Shown one piece after another: positions 25,739-35,079 of a DNA stretch of 64,000 nucleotides. A program made the translations under genes and the position numbers. Each line of letters begins with the position of its first letter. Positions within the stretch are counted from its first letter, which is position 1. The stretch is from CAZBNB01 sp964493245 (GTDB lineage Bacteria; Pseudomonadota; Gammaproteobacteria; Legionellales; Legionellaceae), in NCBI GenBank assembly GCA_964493245.1, contig CAZBNB010000003.1, positions 62,001 to 126,000 of the forward strand, given 5' to 3'. Below the pieces are notes generated by a model. It ran no database searches. It worked only from the letters and a program-made list of their open reading frames with translations, and was not told the DNA's origin.

Positions 25739-27520
25739 TTAAACCAATTGTGCTGCTAAATGAGGCGGCTGAATGACGGCCGCTTTCTCCTCCACCTGCA
25801 TTGCCTCAATCAGCAACTGTAATCGGCTGCGTCCTTGATAGTGGTTTAAATCAACACGGTATAACGCGTGAATATATTCAGCACGATGGTTTGGCCAACT
25901 TTTTAAGTCCACATTAAACGCAATGGCGTCAACCGGTTCACCGACAGATGGGAAAGCGAGCGTCAATTTTAAATGATGTTGACCAACCAACCGCTGATCT
26001 AAAATTTCGAAGGTATTATCAAATAAGGGCTCAGGAAATTGTTGTCCCCATGGCCCTGATTCTTGTAACAACACGGCCAACTCAAGATTGAGCTCTGTTG
26101 CTTCGAGAGGACCATCACTGAGGTATATATTTTCACATTGGCTCAGATCTAAATGTAAACTCACCTCGGCAACAAAAGCATCTCTAAACGCCTCAAAATG
26201 CGCGCGGGGAATACTTAAACCAGCGGCCATGGCGTGACCACCGAACTTGTTCATTAATTTAGGGTGACTGCGATCAATAGCCGCTAATACATCTCGGATA
26301 TTCAAGCCACTGACCGATCGCGCCGATCCTTTTAATTCGTCATCATTCACCATCGCAAAAGCAATGGTTGGGCGATTATAACGATCTTTTAAGCGTCCAG
26401 CTAAAATACCAATCACCCCTTGATGCCAGGCTGGATCCATCATACACAACGCAACAGGCAATACATCTGTTTCGGGAGAAACAGATAATGATAGTTTTTG
26501 TAACGCCGCCAAGGCTTGCTCTTTCATCTCTGCCTCAATTTTGCGGCGCTCTTGATTCAATTCATCTAATTCTTTCGCTAAGCCGCGTGCGATTGCAAGA
26601 TCTTGGCTCAATAAACAATTAATTCCTAACGACATATCATCCAAACGGCCCGCAGCGTTCAACCGAGGTGCCACTGAAAAGCCCAAATCACTGGCTTTTA
26701 GCTGATCCAGTTGTCGGTTACTGACCTCAATCAGCGCTTGAATACCGGGCCTCACGAATCCCTTACGCATACGCGCTAATCCTTGATTAACCAAGATGCG
26801 ATTATTTTGATCTAATGCCACCACATCAGCCACCGTTCCCAAGGCCACGAGATCTAACCATTGGCTCATATTCGGCTCAGCTAAGTTTTGTGACACAAAC
26901 CAATTGTTTTGTACCAGCCGACGACGCAAGGCCAACAGGGTATAAAAAATAACCCCCACGCCCGCGATCGATTTGCTCGCAAAAACATCACCGACTTGAT
27001 TGGGATTGACAATTGCACATGCTTTGGGTGTTTCTTCAGCGGGCAAATGGTGATCGGTAATCAACACATCGATCCCCGCTGCACAGGCAGCTTCCACACC
27101 ATCTATACTGGCAATTCCATTATCCACTGTGATGATTAAGTCAGGCTTTTGACGCTCGGCCACGGCAACAATGGCGGGCGTCAGTCCATAACCATACTCA
27201 AAACGATTCGGCACCAAAAAATCGACATGTCGCGCACCCAAAGCCTGTAGCGCACTGACTGCTAACGCCGTTGACGTTGCGCCATCAGCATCAAAATCAC
27301 CGATAATCAGGATGCGCTCTTGATGGATGAGTGCTTGCTCCAAACGATCACAGGCTTTTTCAATGTCGGTGAGATCGTGAAACGGCAACAAGGATTGCAA
27401 CCGCATATCCAGCTTGGCTTCACAATCAATCCCACGAGAGGCATAAATACGTTGTAACACCGGGTGTATATTGGCAAGGGATTGGGGGGAGTGTTCTATT
27501 AACCGTTGTCTGATTCTCAT
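25739..27520 (-). CDS. recJ: Single-stranded-DNA-specific 5'-3' exonuclease RecJ
   Basis: Acts in recombination and mismatch repair. DHH-domain motifs appear in order: IIGDFDADGATSTA, ITVDNGIAS, VLITDHHLP, VNPNQ and LVALGTVADVVAL, followed by the DHHA1 GGHAMAAG and an OB-like C-terminus. I use the ATG at 27520 (593 aa): it has AAGGGA just upstream and matches the usual MRIRQR-type opening; the frame to 27583 adds 21 unsupported residues. Confidence 0.95.
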   Translation of the reverse strand: MRIRQRLIEHSPQSLANIHPVLQRIYASRGIDCEAKLDMRLQSLLPFHDLTDIEKACDRLEQALIHQERILIIGDFDADGATSTALAVSALQALGARHVDFLVPNRFEYGYGLTPAIVAVAERQKPDLIITVDNGIASIDGVEAACAAGIDVLITDHHLPAEETPKACAIVNPNQVGDVFASKSIAGVGVIFYTLLALRRRLVQNNWFVSQNLAEPNMSQWLDLVALGTVADVVALDQNNRILVNQGLARMRKGFVRPGIQALIEVSNRQLDQLKASDLGFSVAPRLNAAGRLDDMSLGINCLLSQDLAIARGLAKELDELNQERRKIEAEMKEQALAALQKLSLSVSPETDVLPVALCMMDPAWHQGVIGILAGRLKDRYNRPTIAFAMVNDDELKGSARSVSGLNIRDVLAAIDRSHPKLMNKFGGHAMAAGLSIPRAHFEAFRDAFVAEVSLHLDLSQCENIYLSDGPLEATELNLELAVLLQESGPWGQQFPEPLFDNTFEILDQRLVGQHHLKLTLAFPSVGEPVDAIAFNVDLKSWPNHRAEYIHALYRVDLNHYQGRSRLQLLIEAMQVEEKAAVIQPPHLAAQLV

Positions 27521-27647
27521 GTCCCTTGAACCGAATAATGTGCGAAAAATACGAATAAACAGATTATACCCGTAATCATTCAAAATACTATATTTTAAGC
27601 ACTAGATCGCCGAACTGTCCTATTCATTAAAGCCCCTAATAGCGCGT

Positions 27648-28040
27648 TTATATTTGAGATGTCACTTTCTCAACGACATTATCATTGATTTCGATAGAAA
27701 TGGTTGGTTTAGGAACAAAACACGAAGCACTATAACTAAAGAAAGACCAAAAACAAGCATTTATACATCGCTGTTCACTGACCACTTGCACTTCGTCGGA
27801 AAGAGGAAATACACGGCTATTATTAAATGGAGGTAAAGGGCTCTCACTTCGAGAGTCTTTTGGGGTAGGTGTGTTTTTAACATGATTGGGCGCAACAGTT
27901 TCACCACTTGGCATCGGTGACACTGGTGACACCTGACGACGAGCCATCATTCGAGACAAAACATGACTTCGACGACTCCGTTTGGATTTCGAGTCACGAA
28001 GTGGATTTGAGGATGTATATTTATAAAACGAACCAAACAT
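27648..28040 (-). CDS. Hypothetical protein (130 aa), basic and Pro/Ser-rich
   Basis: No recognised domain. The first 35 residues are strongly basic (KSKRSRRS, MARRQ), the middle is Pro/Ser-rich, and the last third has one moderately hydrophobic Cys/Phe-rich patch (CINACFWSFFSYSASCF). No clear ribosome site. A palindrome at about 28088-28108 lies upstream. It could be a small effector or a spurious ORF; the length and the lack of a longer overlapping frame make it worth keeping. Confidence 0.35.
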   Translation of the reverse strand: MFGSFYKYTSSNPLRDSKSKRSRRSHVLSRMMARRQVSPVSPMPSGETVAPNHVKNTPTPKDSRSESPLPPFNNSRVFPLSDEVQVVSEQRCINACFWSFFSYSASCFVPKPTISIEINDNVVEKVTSQI

Positions 28041-28419
28041 TATAAGTGAAATGACATAAATTTAACATATTGTGCCATTTTTTTGACCATATTTCAATGA
28101 AATATGGCTTTTTGTAGCGCGGTATGATTTTTAAATAAGCTTAAGTAAGGAATACTCATTTGATAGAAAATTATCAAATGCTCATACTGCACACCATATC
28201 GGTCTAATTTCTCACAAACTGTGAGTAACTTTTCATCTTGTTGTCTTGATCAATTTGTACTAAGACTTTACAAAATACGTAACACATTGAAAAATAATGA
28301 TATTTTATGAAAGTGTATTCTTGTTTACCATGATGGTTATCCACATTTTTTGTGGATAACTTTGTGGGTAGTTATTGAAAACCCTTAAAATCATCGCTTA
28401 TAACGGCATGAGTCGAAAT
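28041..28419. other. Intergenic region with three palindromes including paired DnaA-box sequences
   Basis: No gene found. It contains CCATATTTCAATGAAATATGG (28088-28108), CATTTGATA / TATCAAATG around 28159-28182, and GTTATCCACA / TGTGGATAAC at 28336-28360. The last is two perfect TTATCCACA boxes facing each other across 5 bases. Confidence 0.6.
28337..28359. promoter_or_regulatory. Inverted pair of consensus DnaA boxes
   Basis: TTATCCACA at 28337-28345 and its reverse complement TGTGGATAA at 28351-28359. Both equal the E. coli R1-type consensus. The surroundings are AT-rich. It may bind DnaA as a regulatory or titration site; the symmetric layout could also be a simple hairpin. Confidence 0.45.
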
Positions 28420-28791
28420 CTACCAATTTGTCAGAAATCCCAATGCCACTTTACGATTTTCATTGAGTAAGACATTAAATGTTCGGCATGCAGCCCCTAT
28501 CGACATACACTCTACGCCAATACGTTTAATGCTCATTGCTTGGATAAACTGAGGAGAAGGTAATTGACCCAATTGGTTATGACCAATCAGTATCACTTCA
28601 GGAGAAGACTCAAGAATATCATTCAAATGTTCTAATGATAATTCTTGAACAGCATGTACAGGCCAGTTTACAATGATACACGATGCTGTAATTAAAGTAG
28701 ACGTGCAATATTCAATGCCTTGTACGGTAATTGAACTATCAGAATAAGACTGGATTGCATTTTTTTCAGCAGGTTCTTGTTGAATATCCAT
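28420..28791 (-). CDS. DUF498 / Mth938-like domain protein
   Basis: Residues about 12-120 follow the Mth938 fold family: IQSYSDSSITVQGIEY, SCIIVNWPVHAVQELSLEHL, PEVILIGHNQLGQLPSP, IGVECMSIGAACRTFNVLLNENRKVALGF. The A-C-R-T-x-N motif is the most conserved part of this family, whose mitochondrial relative NDUFAF3 helps build complex I; the bacterial role is unknown. 123 aa is normal. Divergent from the RpfE-like gene with 25 bases between. Confidence 0.85.
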   Translation of the reverse strand: MDIQQEPAEKNAIQSYSDSSITVQGIEYCTSTLITASCIIVNWPVHAVQELSLEHLNDILESSPEVILIGHNQLGQLPSPQFIQAMSIKRIGVECMSIGAACRTFNVLLNENRKVALGFLTNW

Positions 28792-28816
28792 GAGAAAATT
28801 AAATTAAAAAAACAAT

Positions 28817-29635
28817 ATGAAGATTGTACTCGCTTCCACATTAAATGTCCTCCCTGAAAGCACGACACCCGTGCCACATCAAGGCGACTTTTACAGCCAT
28901 TTACTACACTGCTTAGGCTTTTCAAACGATGGCATACCCGTTGCCGACTTATTAAGGCAGTTACATCATCTAGAAGGTGATTGGCTTGTTGCATCCCCCA
29001 TTTATTGGCAAGCCACACACAATGATGTCATGATTATGAATGCAGGCGATACTTTAGGGCTTTCGGAAGAAGCAGGACAAGCTTGGTTTCAGGCATTCAG
29101 CGAGTGCGTTGCGAGTTGGGGATTTAAAGTACGCTATCACAATGCATACACTTGGTTAATTCAGCCGCATGAAGCCCCCCCTATTCACGCCAAACCCGTC
29201 ATGCAATTGATACATCAATCGATGATGGTACATCTAAAAGCATTGGATCACAGTCTTTACTGGCAAAAGTTTCTCACTGAAATACAGCTATTTTTTTCAG
29301 CCCATGCTTTAAATCGCCAGCATACCAAGCAACCTTTAAACGGCGTTTGGTTATGGGGTGCTGGGCATCTTTCGCAAAGCGAGCAATTGATATTGGTTCA
29401 GGATGATTCTTTATTACCTATCGCCAAATTACTTTCGAAACAAACCGCTTTCATTCTACCCGGCAAGCGTTACACTGAAGATACTTTACTCATAGCACAC
29501 ACCTTAAATGATGATTTATTAACCAAAATTCCGCATCATCAAACACACACATGGTATTGGAATAACATAGCCTATCAAAGCAAAGCAAGCTCAAAACTAA
29601 AACAACTGCTAACCAAATTATTCCAGCTTCGATAA
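28817..29635 (+). CDS. RpfE-like protein of unknown function
   Basis: The segment NGVWLWGAGHL (near residue 175) and the overall layout match proteobacterial proteins variously called RpfE or, without good cause, phosphoglycerate mutase. No catalytic motifs of a mutase are visible. The family is often encoded beside recJ (as in the Xanthomonas rpf cluster), and recJ lies nearby here. 272 aa, soluble, no signal peptide. The function is not known, and the name rests mainly on one motif and on context. Confidence 0.6.
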   Translation: MKIVLASTLNVLPESTTPVPHQGDFYSHLLHCLGFSNDGIPVADLLRQLHHLEGDWLVASPIYWQATHNDVMIMNAGDTLGLSEEAGQAWFQAFSECVASWGFKVRYHNAYTWLIQPHEAPPIHAKPVMQLIHQSMMVHLKALDHSLYWQKFLTEIQLFFSAHALNRQHTKQPLNGVWLWGAGHLSQSEQLILVQDDSLLPIAKLLSKQTAFILPGKRYTEDTLLIAHTLNDDLLTKIPHHQTHTWYWNNIAYQSKASSKLKQLLTKLFQLR

Positions 29636-29777
29636 GCAGCATATTCATTCAAAATACAGATTTATTTTAACGATTTTTTTTCATTTGAAATGCAAGTGCC
29701 AAAAATTAAACATTAAGATACCTAAAAAAACAAAAAAGGCTCAAGCAGCTGTAATATCTGCTAATGGTATTTCGCAA

Positions 29778-31988
29778 TTATGCCACCACACGTCGCGCTT
29801 CTAATACATTCGGAATTTGGCTTAAACGATTTAACAAGCGCGACAAACTGTTTAACCCATCTATTTCCATTTTAAGGTTAATTTGAGTAATATTTTCTTG
29901 CTTGTCTGTTTCGGTTTGTAAAGCAAAAATGTGTGCTTTCTCATTAAAGAGTAACGAGGTAATGTCACGCAACAGTGTCGCCCTATCAAACGCTTTAATC
30001 ACGACATCAACCGTATATAAATCTCTCGATTTACCAGAGCCCCAACTGACCTCCAAGAATCGTTGGCGTTGTTTTGATGTCGCACTGAGAATATTTGCAC
30101 AATCTTGACGATGTACAGAAACTCCTCGGCCAATCGTGATATAACCAACCACCGTATCACCAGGCAATGGCTGACAACAGCGCGCCATATGCGTCAACAA
30201 ATTACCAACACCCTCAATACGCAGATGGGTTTTACCCGAGTCACTCGCTGGCATAGCGCGTGTCATACGTTGTATTTGCTGCTCAGGTTTTTCAGCTGGC
30301 GTTAGCCGATTGAGAATTTGCGCAAGCTTAATGTCACCTCGGCAAACACCAGCATACAAGTCACTGACTGATTTAAGACCTAATGGTGCTAAAACATCGT
30401 GTAAACGCTCAACTTTAATGCCTAAGTTTTTCAACTCTTTATCAAGAATCTCACGCCCTTCGGCACAGTTTTTATCAAAATCCTGTAATTTAAACCAATG
30501 CAACACTTTTGCTTTCGCACGGGTGGTTTTTAGATAGCGTAAATGTGGATTGAGCCAATCTCGTGATGGTTTAGCCTCTTTTCCGGTTAAAATCTCAACC
30601 CTATCACCCGTTTTTAGCGTATAAGTAAGAGGCACAATCACACCATTTACTTTGGCTCCACGACAGCGATGCCCCATTTGTGTATGTACGTGGTAAGCAA
30701 AATCCAATGTGGTCACGCCTGAGGGTAAATCTAAAATATCACCATCGGGGGTAAAAACATAAACGCGGTCTTCCAAAAACTCCGATTCAAAAGTCGCAAA
30801 TACCCCTTTGTGCATCGCCACATCGCGATGCCAAGCCAAAACCTCACGTAACCATTCAATTTTACGCTCATGGCTGGCTTTGCTTTGTGTACTCCCCTCT
30901 TTATATTTCCAATGTGCAGCCACACCCATTTCAGCCAATTCGTGCATTTTGAAAGTACGAACCTGAACTTCAAACACACGATCCTCAGGCCCCACAACCG
31001 CCGAATGCAATGATTGATACCCATTCGTTTTGGGATGAGTGATATAGTCGTCAAATTCTTTGGTTAATTGCACCCAAAGTGTATGAATTAAGCTCAACAC
31101 CTCATAGCATTGGTCTTTTGTTTCTACCAATACACGCACAGCTGTCGCATCATAAATTTCATCCAATGAGACATTTTTACGCTGCATTTTACGATAAATA
31201 CTGTGAATATGTTTAGAGCGGCCATATACGGCAAAATGCTCAATATTTAATTCTTTGATATGCTGATTGAGTGTTTCAACAATAAAATTAACGTAACGAT
31301 CACGATCCAAACGTTTGGCTTTTAGCGCTACGGCAATTTCTTTATAAGTCTCTGGTTTCAAATAGCGAAACGCCAAATCCTCCATTTCCCATTTAATCAC
31401 ACCGATACCCAGGCGGTTAGCTAATGGTGCATAAATTTCCATGGCTTCCGTGGCTAACTGTTGCCGCATTTGCGATGATATGGGTGCCGAAGAGCGTAAT
31501 ACGCATAACCTGTCAGCCAACTTAATCAAAACAACGCGGACATCATCGACCATGGCCAGTAACATTTTCCGCAGATTATCAATCTGATATTTGTGTTGGG
31601 GATATTTTTCTGTGGTGGACATGCTAGAAATGACACTCATTTTTTCCACGCCGCTAACCAAACGTGCAACGTGAGTCCCCAATTGCTCATCGACATCTTC
31701 TAATGACAGCTCAGCATAGTGCACACTGACAAAAATAATTGCCGCTGCGAGTGTTTCCTGATCAACTTCTAAATCAGCTAACACATCGGCTATAGCAAGC
31801 CCTTGTTGTAAACAAGACTCACCCGTTTCCGTCGCATGATCATGTCCGGCTAATTGACTTAATGTACAAGCATTTCTCAATAAAACCAAATCTTGGAAAT
31901 AGCCTTTGCTACCGATGAGTTGCAACCATTGCTCAACATCGATACTGCCATCAACATTTAACGGTAGACCTTCCTTAACCTTAACCAT
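29778..31988 (-). CDS. relA: GTP pyrophosphokinase RelA
   Basis: Makes (p)ppGpp when uncharged tRNA is on the ribosome. The N-terminal hydrolase-like domain lacks the HD metal motif (AAAIIFVSVHYAELS in its place), so it is inactive, as in RelA. The synthetase domain shows GRSKHIHSIYRKM, EFDDYITHPKTNGYQSLH (acidic EFDD as in monofunctional RelA), followed by TGS (FTPDGDILDLPSGVTTLDFAY), a zinc-finger region (ARCCQPLPGD) and a C-terminal ACT domain. 736 aa is normal. It lies 6 bases after rlmD, ending the scpB-rluB-rlmD-relA run. Confidence 0.96.
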   Translation of the reverse strand: MVKVKEGLPLNVDGSIDVEQWLQLIGSKGYFQDLVLLRNACTLSQLAGHDHATETGESCLQQGLAIADVLADLEVDQETLAAAIIFVSVHYAELSLEDVDEQLGTHVARLVSGVEKMSVISSMSTTEKYPQHKYQIDNLRKMLLAMVDDVRVVLIKLADRLCVLRSSAPISSQMRQQLATEAMEIYAPLANRLGIGVIKWEMEDLAFRYLKPETYKEIAVALKAKRLDRDRYVNFIVETLNQHIKELNIEHFAVYGRSKHIHSIYRKMQRKNVSLDEIYDATAVRVLVETKDQCYEVLSLIHTLWVQLTKEFDDYITHPKTNGYQSLHSAVVGPEDRVFEVQVRTFKMHELAEMGVAAHWKYKEGSTQSKASHERKIEWLREVLAWHRDVAMHKGVFATFESEFLEDRVYVFTPDGDILDLPSGVTTLDFAYHVHTQMGHRCRGAKVNGVIVPLTYTLKTGDRVEILTGKEAKPSRDWLNPHLRYLKTTRAKAKVLHWFKLQDFDKNCAEGREILDKELKNLGIKVERLHDVLAPLGLKSVSDLYAGVCRGDIKLAQILNRLTPAEKPEQQIQRMTRAMPASDSGKTHLRIEGVGNLLTHMARCCQPLPGDTVVGYITIGRGVSVHRQDCANILSATSKQRQRFLEVSWGSGKSRDLYTVDVVIKAFDRATLLRDITSLLFNEKAHIFALQTETDKQENITQINLKMEIDGLNSLSRLLNRLSQIPNVLEARRVVA

Positions 31989-31994
31989 AACTGT

Positions 31995-33329
31995 TTAATC
32001 TCGAACAAAGAGCGCCATCGATTCAACATGCGCTGTATGGGGAAACATATCCATCACACCAGCGGAAACCAATTGATAACCGTGTTGATTAACCAGTATA
32101 CCCGCATCACGCGCGAGTGTAACGGGGTTACACGACACATAGACAATCCGCTTTGGTTTAAGCTTATCTAAATATTGCACGACTTCCAAGGCACCTGTGC
32201 GCGGTGGGTCAATCAGTAGTTTTGTAATACCACGATTGACGAACGCATCTAAAGCATCTTTATTTTCCAGATTAGCGCAGAGAAATTCAACATTCATCAA
32301 TTGATTGGCTGCGGCATTCATGGCGGCGCGTGTAACCATGGTATCACTACCCTCTACACCAATCACTCGCGCACAAAGGCTCGCGATGGGTAACGAAAAA
32401 TTACCCAAACCACAAAATAAGTCCAATATCACATCATGCTCATTGATTTCCAACCAAGCCAGCGCTTGCGACACCATCAAGCGATTAATACTCGGATTCA
32501 CTTGGGTAAAATCCGTTGGATGAAATTGGTAGGTAATATTGAACTCAGGCAGTTGATAACGCAACCAACTATCGGCATTGGGTGGATAAACCACGTGCAC
32601 ACTATCTGGACCTTGCGGTTGTAAAAATAATTTAAAATCGGCTTGAGCGGCCATGTCACATAACCGCGCTAAATCAGCTTCACTGAGGGCTGATAAGTGA
32701 CGTATGATCAAAGCGACTTCGATATCACCAGCAGCCACCTCGATTTGCGCGATAGATCGCTTATCATCCAAGCTATCTAATACGGCACGAATGAAGGGTA
32801 TTTTAGACGCAACGCGTTCATCTAATACCAAACACGTTTCGATCTCGGTGATATAACGTGGTTGATGACGCTCTCTAAAACCAACCAAAGTGGATTCTTT
32901 TTTCTCAACATAACGCACGCTTAAACGTGCTTTACTGCGATAATGCCAAATTTTATCAACGATTGGTGGCATCACCTGTGTCGGTTGACAATGTCCAATG
33001 CGTTGTAATGCGTCCATTAATGCATCTTGTTTGAATTCAATTTGACGCGAGGGTGCCACATGTTGATAAGAACAGCCGCCACAAACAGCATAATGCGGAC
33101 AAGGCGGTTCGACTCTATCAGATGATGCAGTGACAACCGTTTGTAGGCGCCCTTCGTCAAAGTCATTTTTGCGTCGTGTGTAAGTGAAGGTCACTTCTTC
33201 ATGTGGCAACGCACCTTCAATAAACGTGGTTTTTCCATCTATACGGGCAATGCCGCGACCATCGTGACTTAATTTTTCAATCACAGCAGGCATGGGTGTT
33301 GCTGGTAATCGTGGTGATTTTCTACTCAT
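31995..33329 (-). CDS. rlmD: 23S rRNA (uracil-1939-C5)-methyltransferase RlmD
   Basis: SAM-dependent m5U methyltransferase. An N-terminal TRAM domain (VIEKLSHDGRGIARIDGKT) leads to the Fe-S cysteines CPHYAVCGGCSYQH, then LDLFCGLGNFSLP for SAM binding and the catalytic YVSCNPVTLARD near the end. 444 aa is normal. Its ATG overlaps the rluB stop by 4 bases; relA follows, the usual gammaproteobacterial pair. Confidence 0.96.
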   Translation of the reverse strand: MSRKSPRLPATPMPAVIEKLSHDGRGIARIDGKTTFIEGALPHEEVTFTYTRRKNDFDEGRLQTVVTASSDRVEPPCPHYAVCGGCSYQHVAPSRQIEFKQDALMDALQRIGHCQPTQVMPPIVDKIWHYRSKARLSVRYVEKKESTLVGFRERHQPRYITEIETCLVLDERVASKIPFIRAVLDSLDDKRSIAQIEVAAGDIEVALIIRHLSALSEADLARLCDMAAQADFKLFLQPQGPDSVHVVYPPNADSWLRYQLPEFNITYQFHPTDFTQVNPSINRLMVSQALAWLEINEHDVILDLFCGLGNFSLPIASLCARVIGVEGSDTMVTRAAMNAAANQLMNVEFLCANLENKDALDAFVNRGITKLLIDPPRTGALEVVQYLDKLKPKRIVYVSCNPVTLARDAGILVNQHGYQLVSAGVMDMFPHTAHVESMALFVRD

Positions 33330-34072
33330 GCTGTTCTCAATGCTAATTTTTCTAAAAAGGCGGCAACATCTTTGGGTGACAGTTCACTGTATTCACCGCG
33401 CGCCAATGATCTGGGCATACTGAGATCACCGTAACGAACGCGGATTAAACGGCTGACCTCAACGCCTTGAGATTGCCACAATCGACGCACTTCACGATTA
33501 CGCCCTTCACACAACACGACATGATACCAAGCATTGGTGCCTTCACCACCGCGATAATCAATTTTTTTAAAACGCGCTTCACCGTCATCCAGTTTCACCC
33601 CTTTTAACAAGGCATGGAGCACTTCTGCTTTGACTTCACCATACACACGAACAGCATATTCTCGTTCTAACTCAAATTTGGGATGCATCAAGCGATTGGC
33701 AAGTTCGCCGTTATTGGTAAAAATGAGTAATCCTGAGGTATTGATATCTAAGCGCCCTACTTGTACCCACCGGCCATGACGTAAATACGGTAAGCGATCA
33801 AACACCGTGCGTTCGTGCTTTGGGTCGTGACGGCTTGATATTTCACCGATGGGCTTATGATACAAAAGAATCCGTACTTTATCGGGTCTTTTCAGTGGGT
33901 TATCAATCACCCGACCACGAACCGTGAGTTTATCATCGGCTGTTGCGCGGGCACCTAATGTGGCTGTTGCGCCATTGACCTGAACCTGTCCTTCCTCAAT
34001 CAAGCGCTCCATTTCTCGTCTAGATCCTAGACCTGCTTGACTTAATAATTTTTGTAATCGTTCACCTGTCAT
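33326..34072 (-). CDS. rluB: 23S rRNA pseudouridine(2605) synthase RluB
   Basis: An N-terminal S4 domain (ERLQKLLSQAGLGSRREMERLIEEG) and a RsuA-type catalytic domain with Asp in VGRLDINTSGLLIFTN, followed by LMHPKFELEREYAVRV and GRNREVRRLW. 248 aa; the long basic C-terminal tail of E. coli RluB is absent, which is common. Overlaps scpB and rlmD by 4 bases each. Confidence 0.93.
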   Translation of the reverse strand: MTGERLQKLLSQAGLGSRREMERLIEEGQVQVNGATATLGARATADDKLTVRGRVIDNPLKRPDKVRILLYHKPIGEISSRHDPKHERTVFDRLPYLRHGRWVQVGRLDINTSGLLIFTNNGELANRLMHPKFELEREYAVRVYGEVKAEVLHALLKGVKLDDGEARFKKIDYRGGEGTNAWYHVVLCEGRNREVRRLWQSQGVEVSRLIRVRYGDLSMPRSLARGEYSELSPKDVAAFLEKLALRTA

Positions 34073-34593
34073 GATTCACCTAATAGTGGCAAATCTGCTA
34101 GAGTTGCCAAGTTAAAATCGTTTAAAAAAGTCTGTGTTGTCGCATATAATGCGGGCTTTCCAACCACATCGCGATAGCCGACAGTGCGTATCCATTCTCT
34201 GTCTAGCAATGTTTTTAAAATGGGTGTACTCACTGTCACACCGCGTATTTCTTCAATTTCGGCCCGTGTGACGGGTTGTTTGTAAGCAATAATAGATAAT
34301 ATTTCAAAAAATGCGTGAGAATATTTTGCGGGCTTATCCGTCAATAATTTGCCTATCCAAGCAGAAAAAGTGGCTTTAGTTTGAAAGCAATAGCCGCTTG
34401 ATAATTGAACGAGCTCTATCGCTCGGTGCTGATAGTCTTCACGCAATGCCTCCAGTGCTTGCGTAAGGGCTGCCTGCGTTGGTTTTTCCCATTCAGCAAA
34501 CACGGTGAGCATGGCATCTGTGTTTAATGGTTCTGAGCTGCTCATTAGTAGCGCTTCTAGTATGTATTTAAGTGATGGATCTTGTGTGCTCAT
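34069..34593 (-). CDS. scpB: Segregation and condensation protein B
   Basis: Winged-helix partner of ScpA and Smc in chromosome condensation. LKYILEALLMSSSEPL at the start, then AFFEILSIIAYKQPVTRAEIEEIRGV and IRTVGYRDVVGKPALYATT are diagnostic. 174 aa is within range. Its usual partner scpA lies upstream but is separated by 492 bp of repeat DNA. Confidence 0.94.
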   Translation of the reverse strand: MSTQDPSLKYILEALLMSSSEPLNTDAMLTVFAEWEKPTQAALTQALEALREDYQHRAIELVQLSSGYCFQTKATFSAWIGKLLTDKPAKYSHAFFEILSIIAYKQPVTRAEIEEIRGVTVSTPILKTLLDREWIRTVGYRDVVGKPALYATTQTFLNDFNLATLADLPLLGES

Positions 34594-34668
34594 ATTTTCT
34601 TCTTTATGTTTGCTTAACTGCTTTTTTCACTCAGCTGCAGTCCATAACCGCGGAAAGTATCGTGCCAA

Positions 34669-34787
34669 AAGCTTCACAGGGTTGGGGGTATGTTTTCAGG
34701 ACACGCTAGACACATCCATGTCGCTCGGTGACCGCCATCCCTGGCGGTCGAAAGTCCTGAAAACATACCCCCAACCCTGTGAAGCTT
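34669..34787. repeat. 119-bp palindrome with perfect 34-bp arms
   Basis: Arms 34669-34702 and 34754-34787 are exact reverse complements (outer edge AAGCTTCACAGGGTTGGGGG). The loop contains a nested stem CCGCCAT / TGGCGG-type. No ORF. The flanking TATCGTGCCA also occurs at 44579-44590 (TTATCGTGCCAGAAGCC), suggesting a second decayed end there. Confidence 0.8.
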
Positions 34788-34842
34788 CCGTTCAGACATT
34801 GTACTGCGACTTTTTAAATCGTCGTTTATTTAATGACCCTAG

Positions 34843-35000
34843 GGTCTGTTGACATTTCATATGCCTACGCCCCGCGACTTGTTCGCGGGGTCCATTTCGA
34901 TCTATGTTGACACGTAGAGCTTGTTTGTTAAGCAAGATCTCTGGATCCCGCGAACAAGTCGCGGGACGTAGGGCCTCTTAAGATGAAATGTCAACAGACT
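34843..35000. repeat. Family B palindromic element, CTAG-flanked
   Basis: Left end GGTCTGTTGACATTTCAT and right end ATGAAATGTCAACAGACT are inverted with one mismatch. CTAG stands at 34839-34842 and 35001-35004. Inside, CCGCGACTTGTTCGCGG and CCGCGAACAAGTCGCGG are themselves palindromic. A solo end occurs at 46921-46949 and a decayed one at 38335-38351. Confidence 0.75.
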
Positions 35001-35004
35001 CTAG

Positions 35005-35079
35005 GGCGTGTCATCAATTAGTATTTTCGACCTAAAACCGAGCTAATTTGCGCCTCGAAAAACTAATTGATGACACGCC
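35005..35079. repeat. Family A palindromic element, short copy (75 bp)
   Basis: Ends GGCGTGTCATCAATTAG and CTAATTGATGACACGCC are perfect inverted repeats bordered by CTAG (35001-35004 shared with the preceding element; 35080-35083). Its reverse complement equals the 10956-11114 copy with about 85 interior bases removed. The right border touches the scpA stop. Confidence 0.8.

Noticed and set aside
28336..28360. Replication origin
   Set aside because: Only two boxes, no AT-rich unwinding repeats and no origin-linked genes nearby.
28692..29018. 108-aa minus-strand ORF across the divergent promoter
   Set aside because: Overlaps both the DUF498 gene and the RpfE-like gene; no family features.
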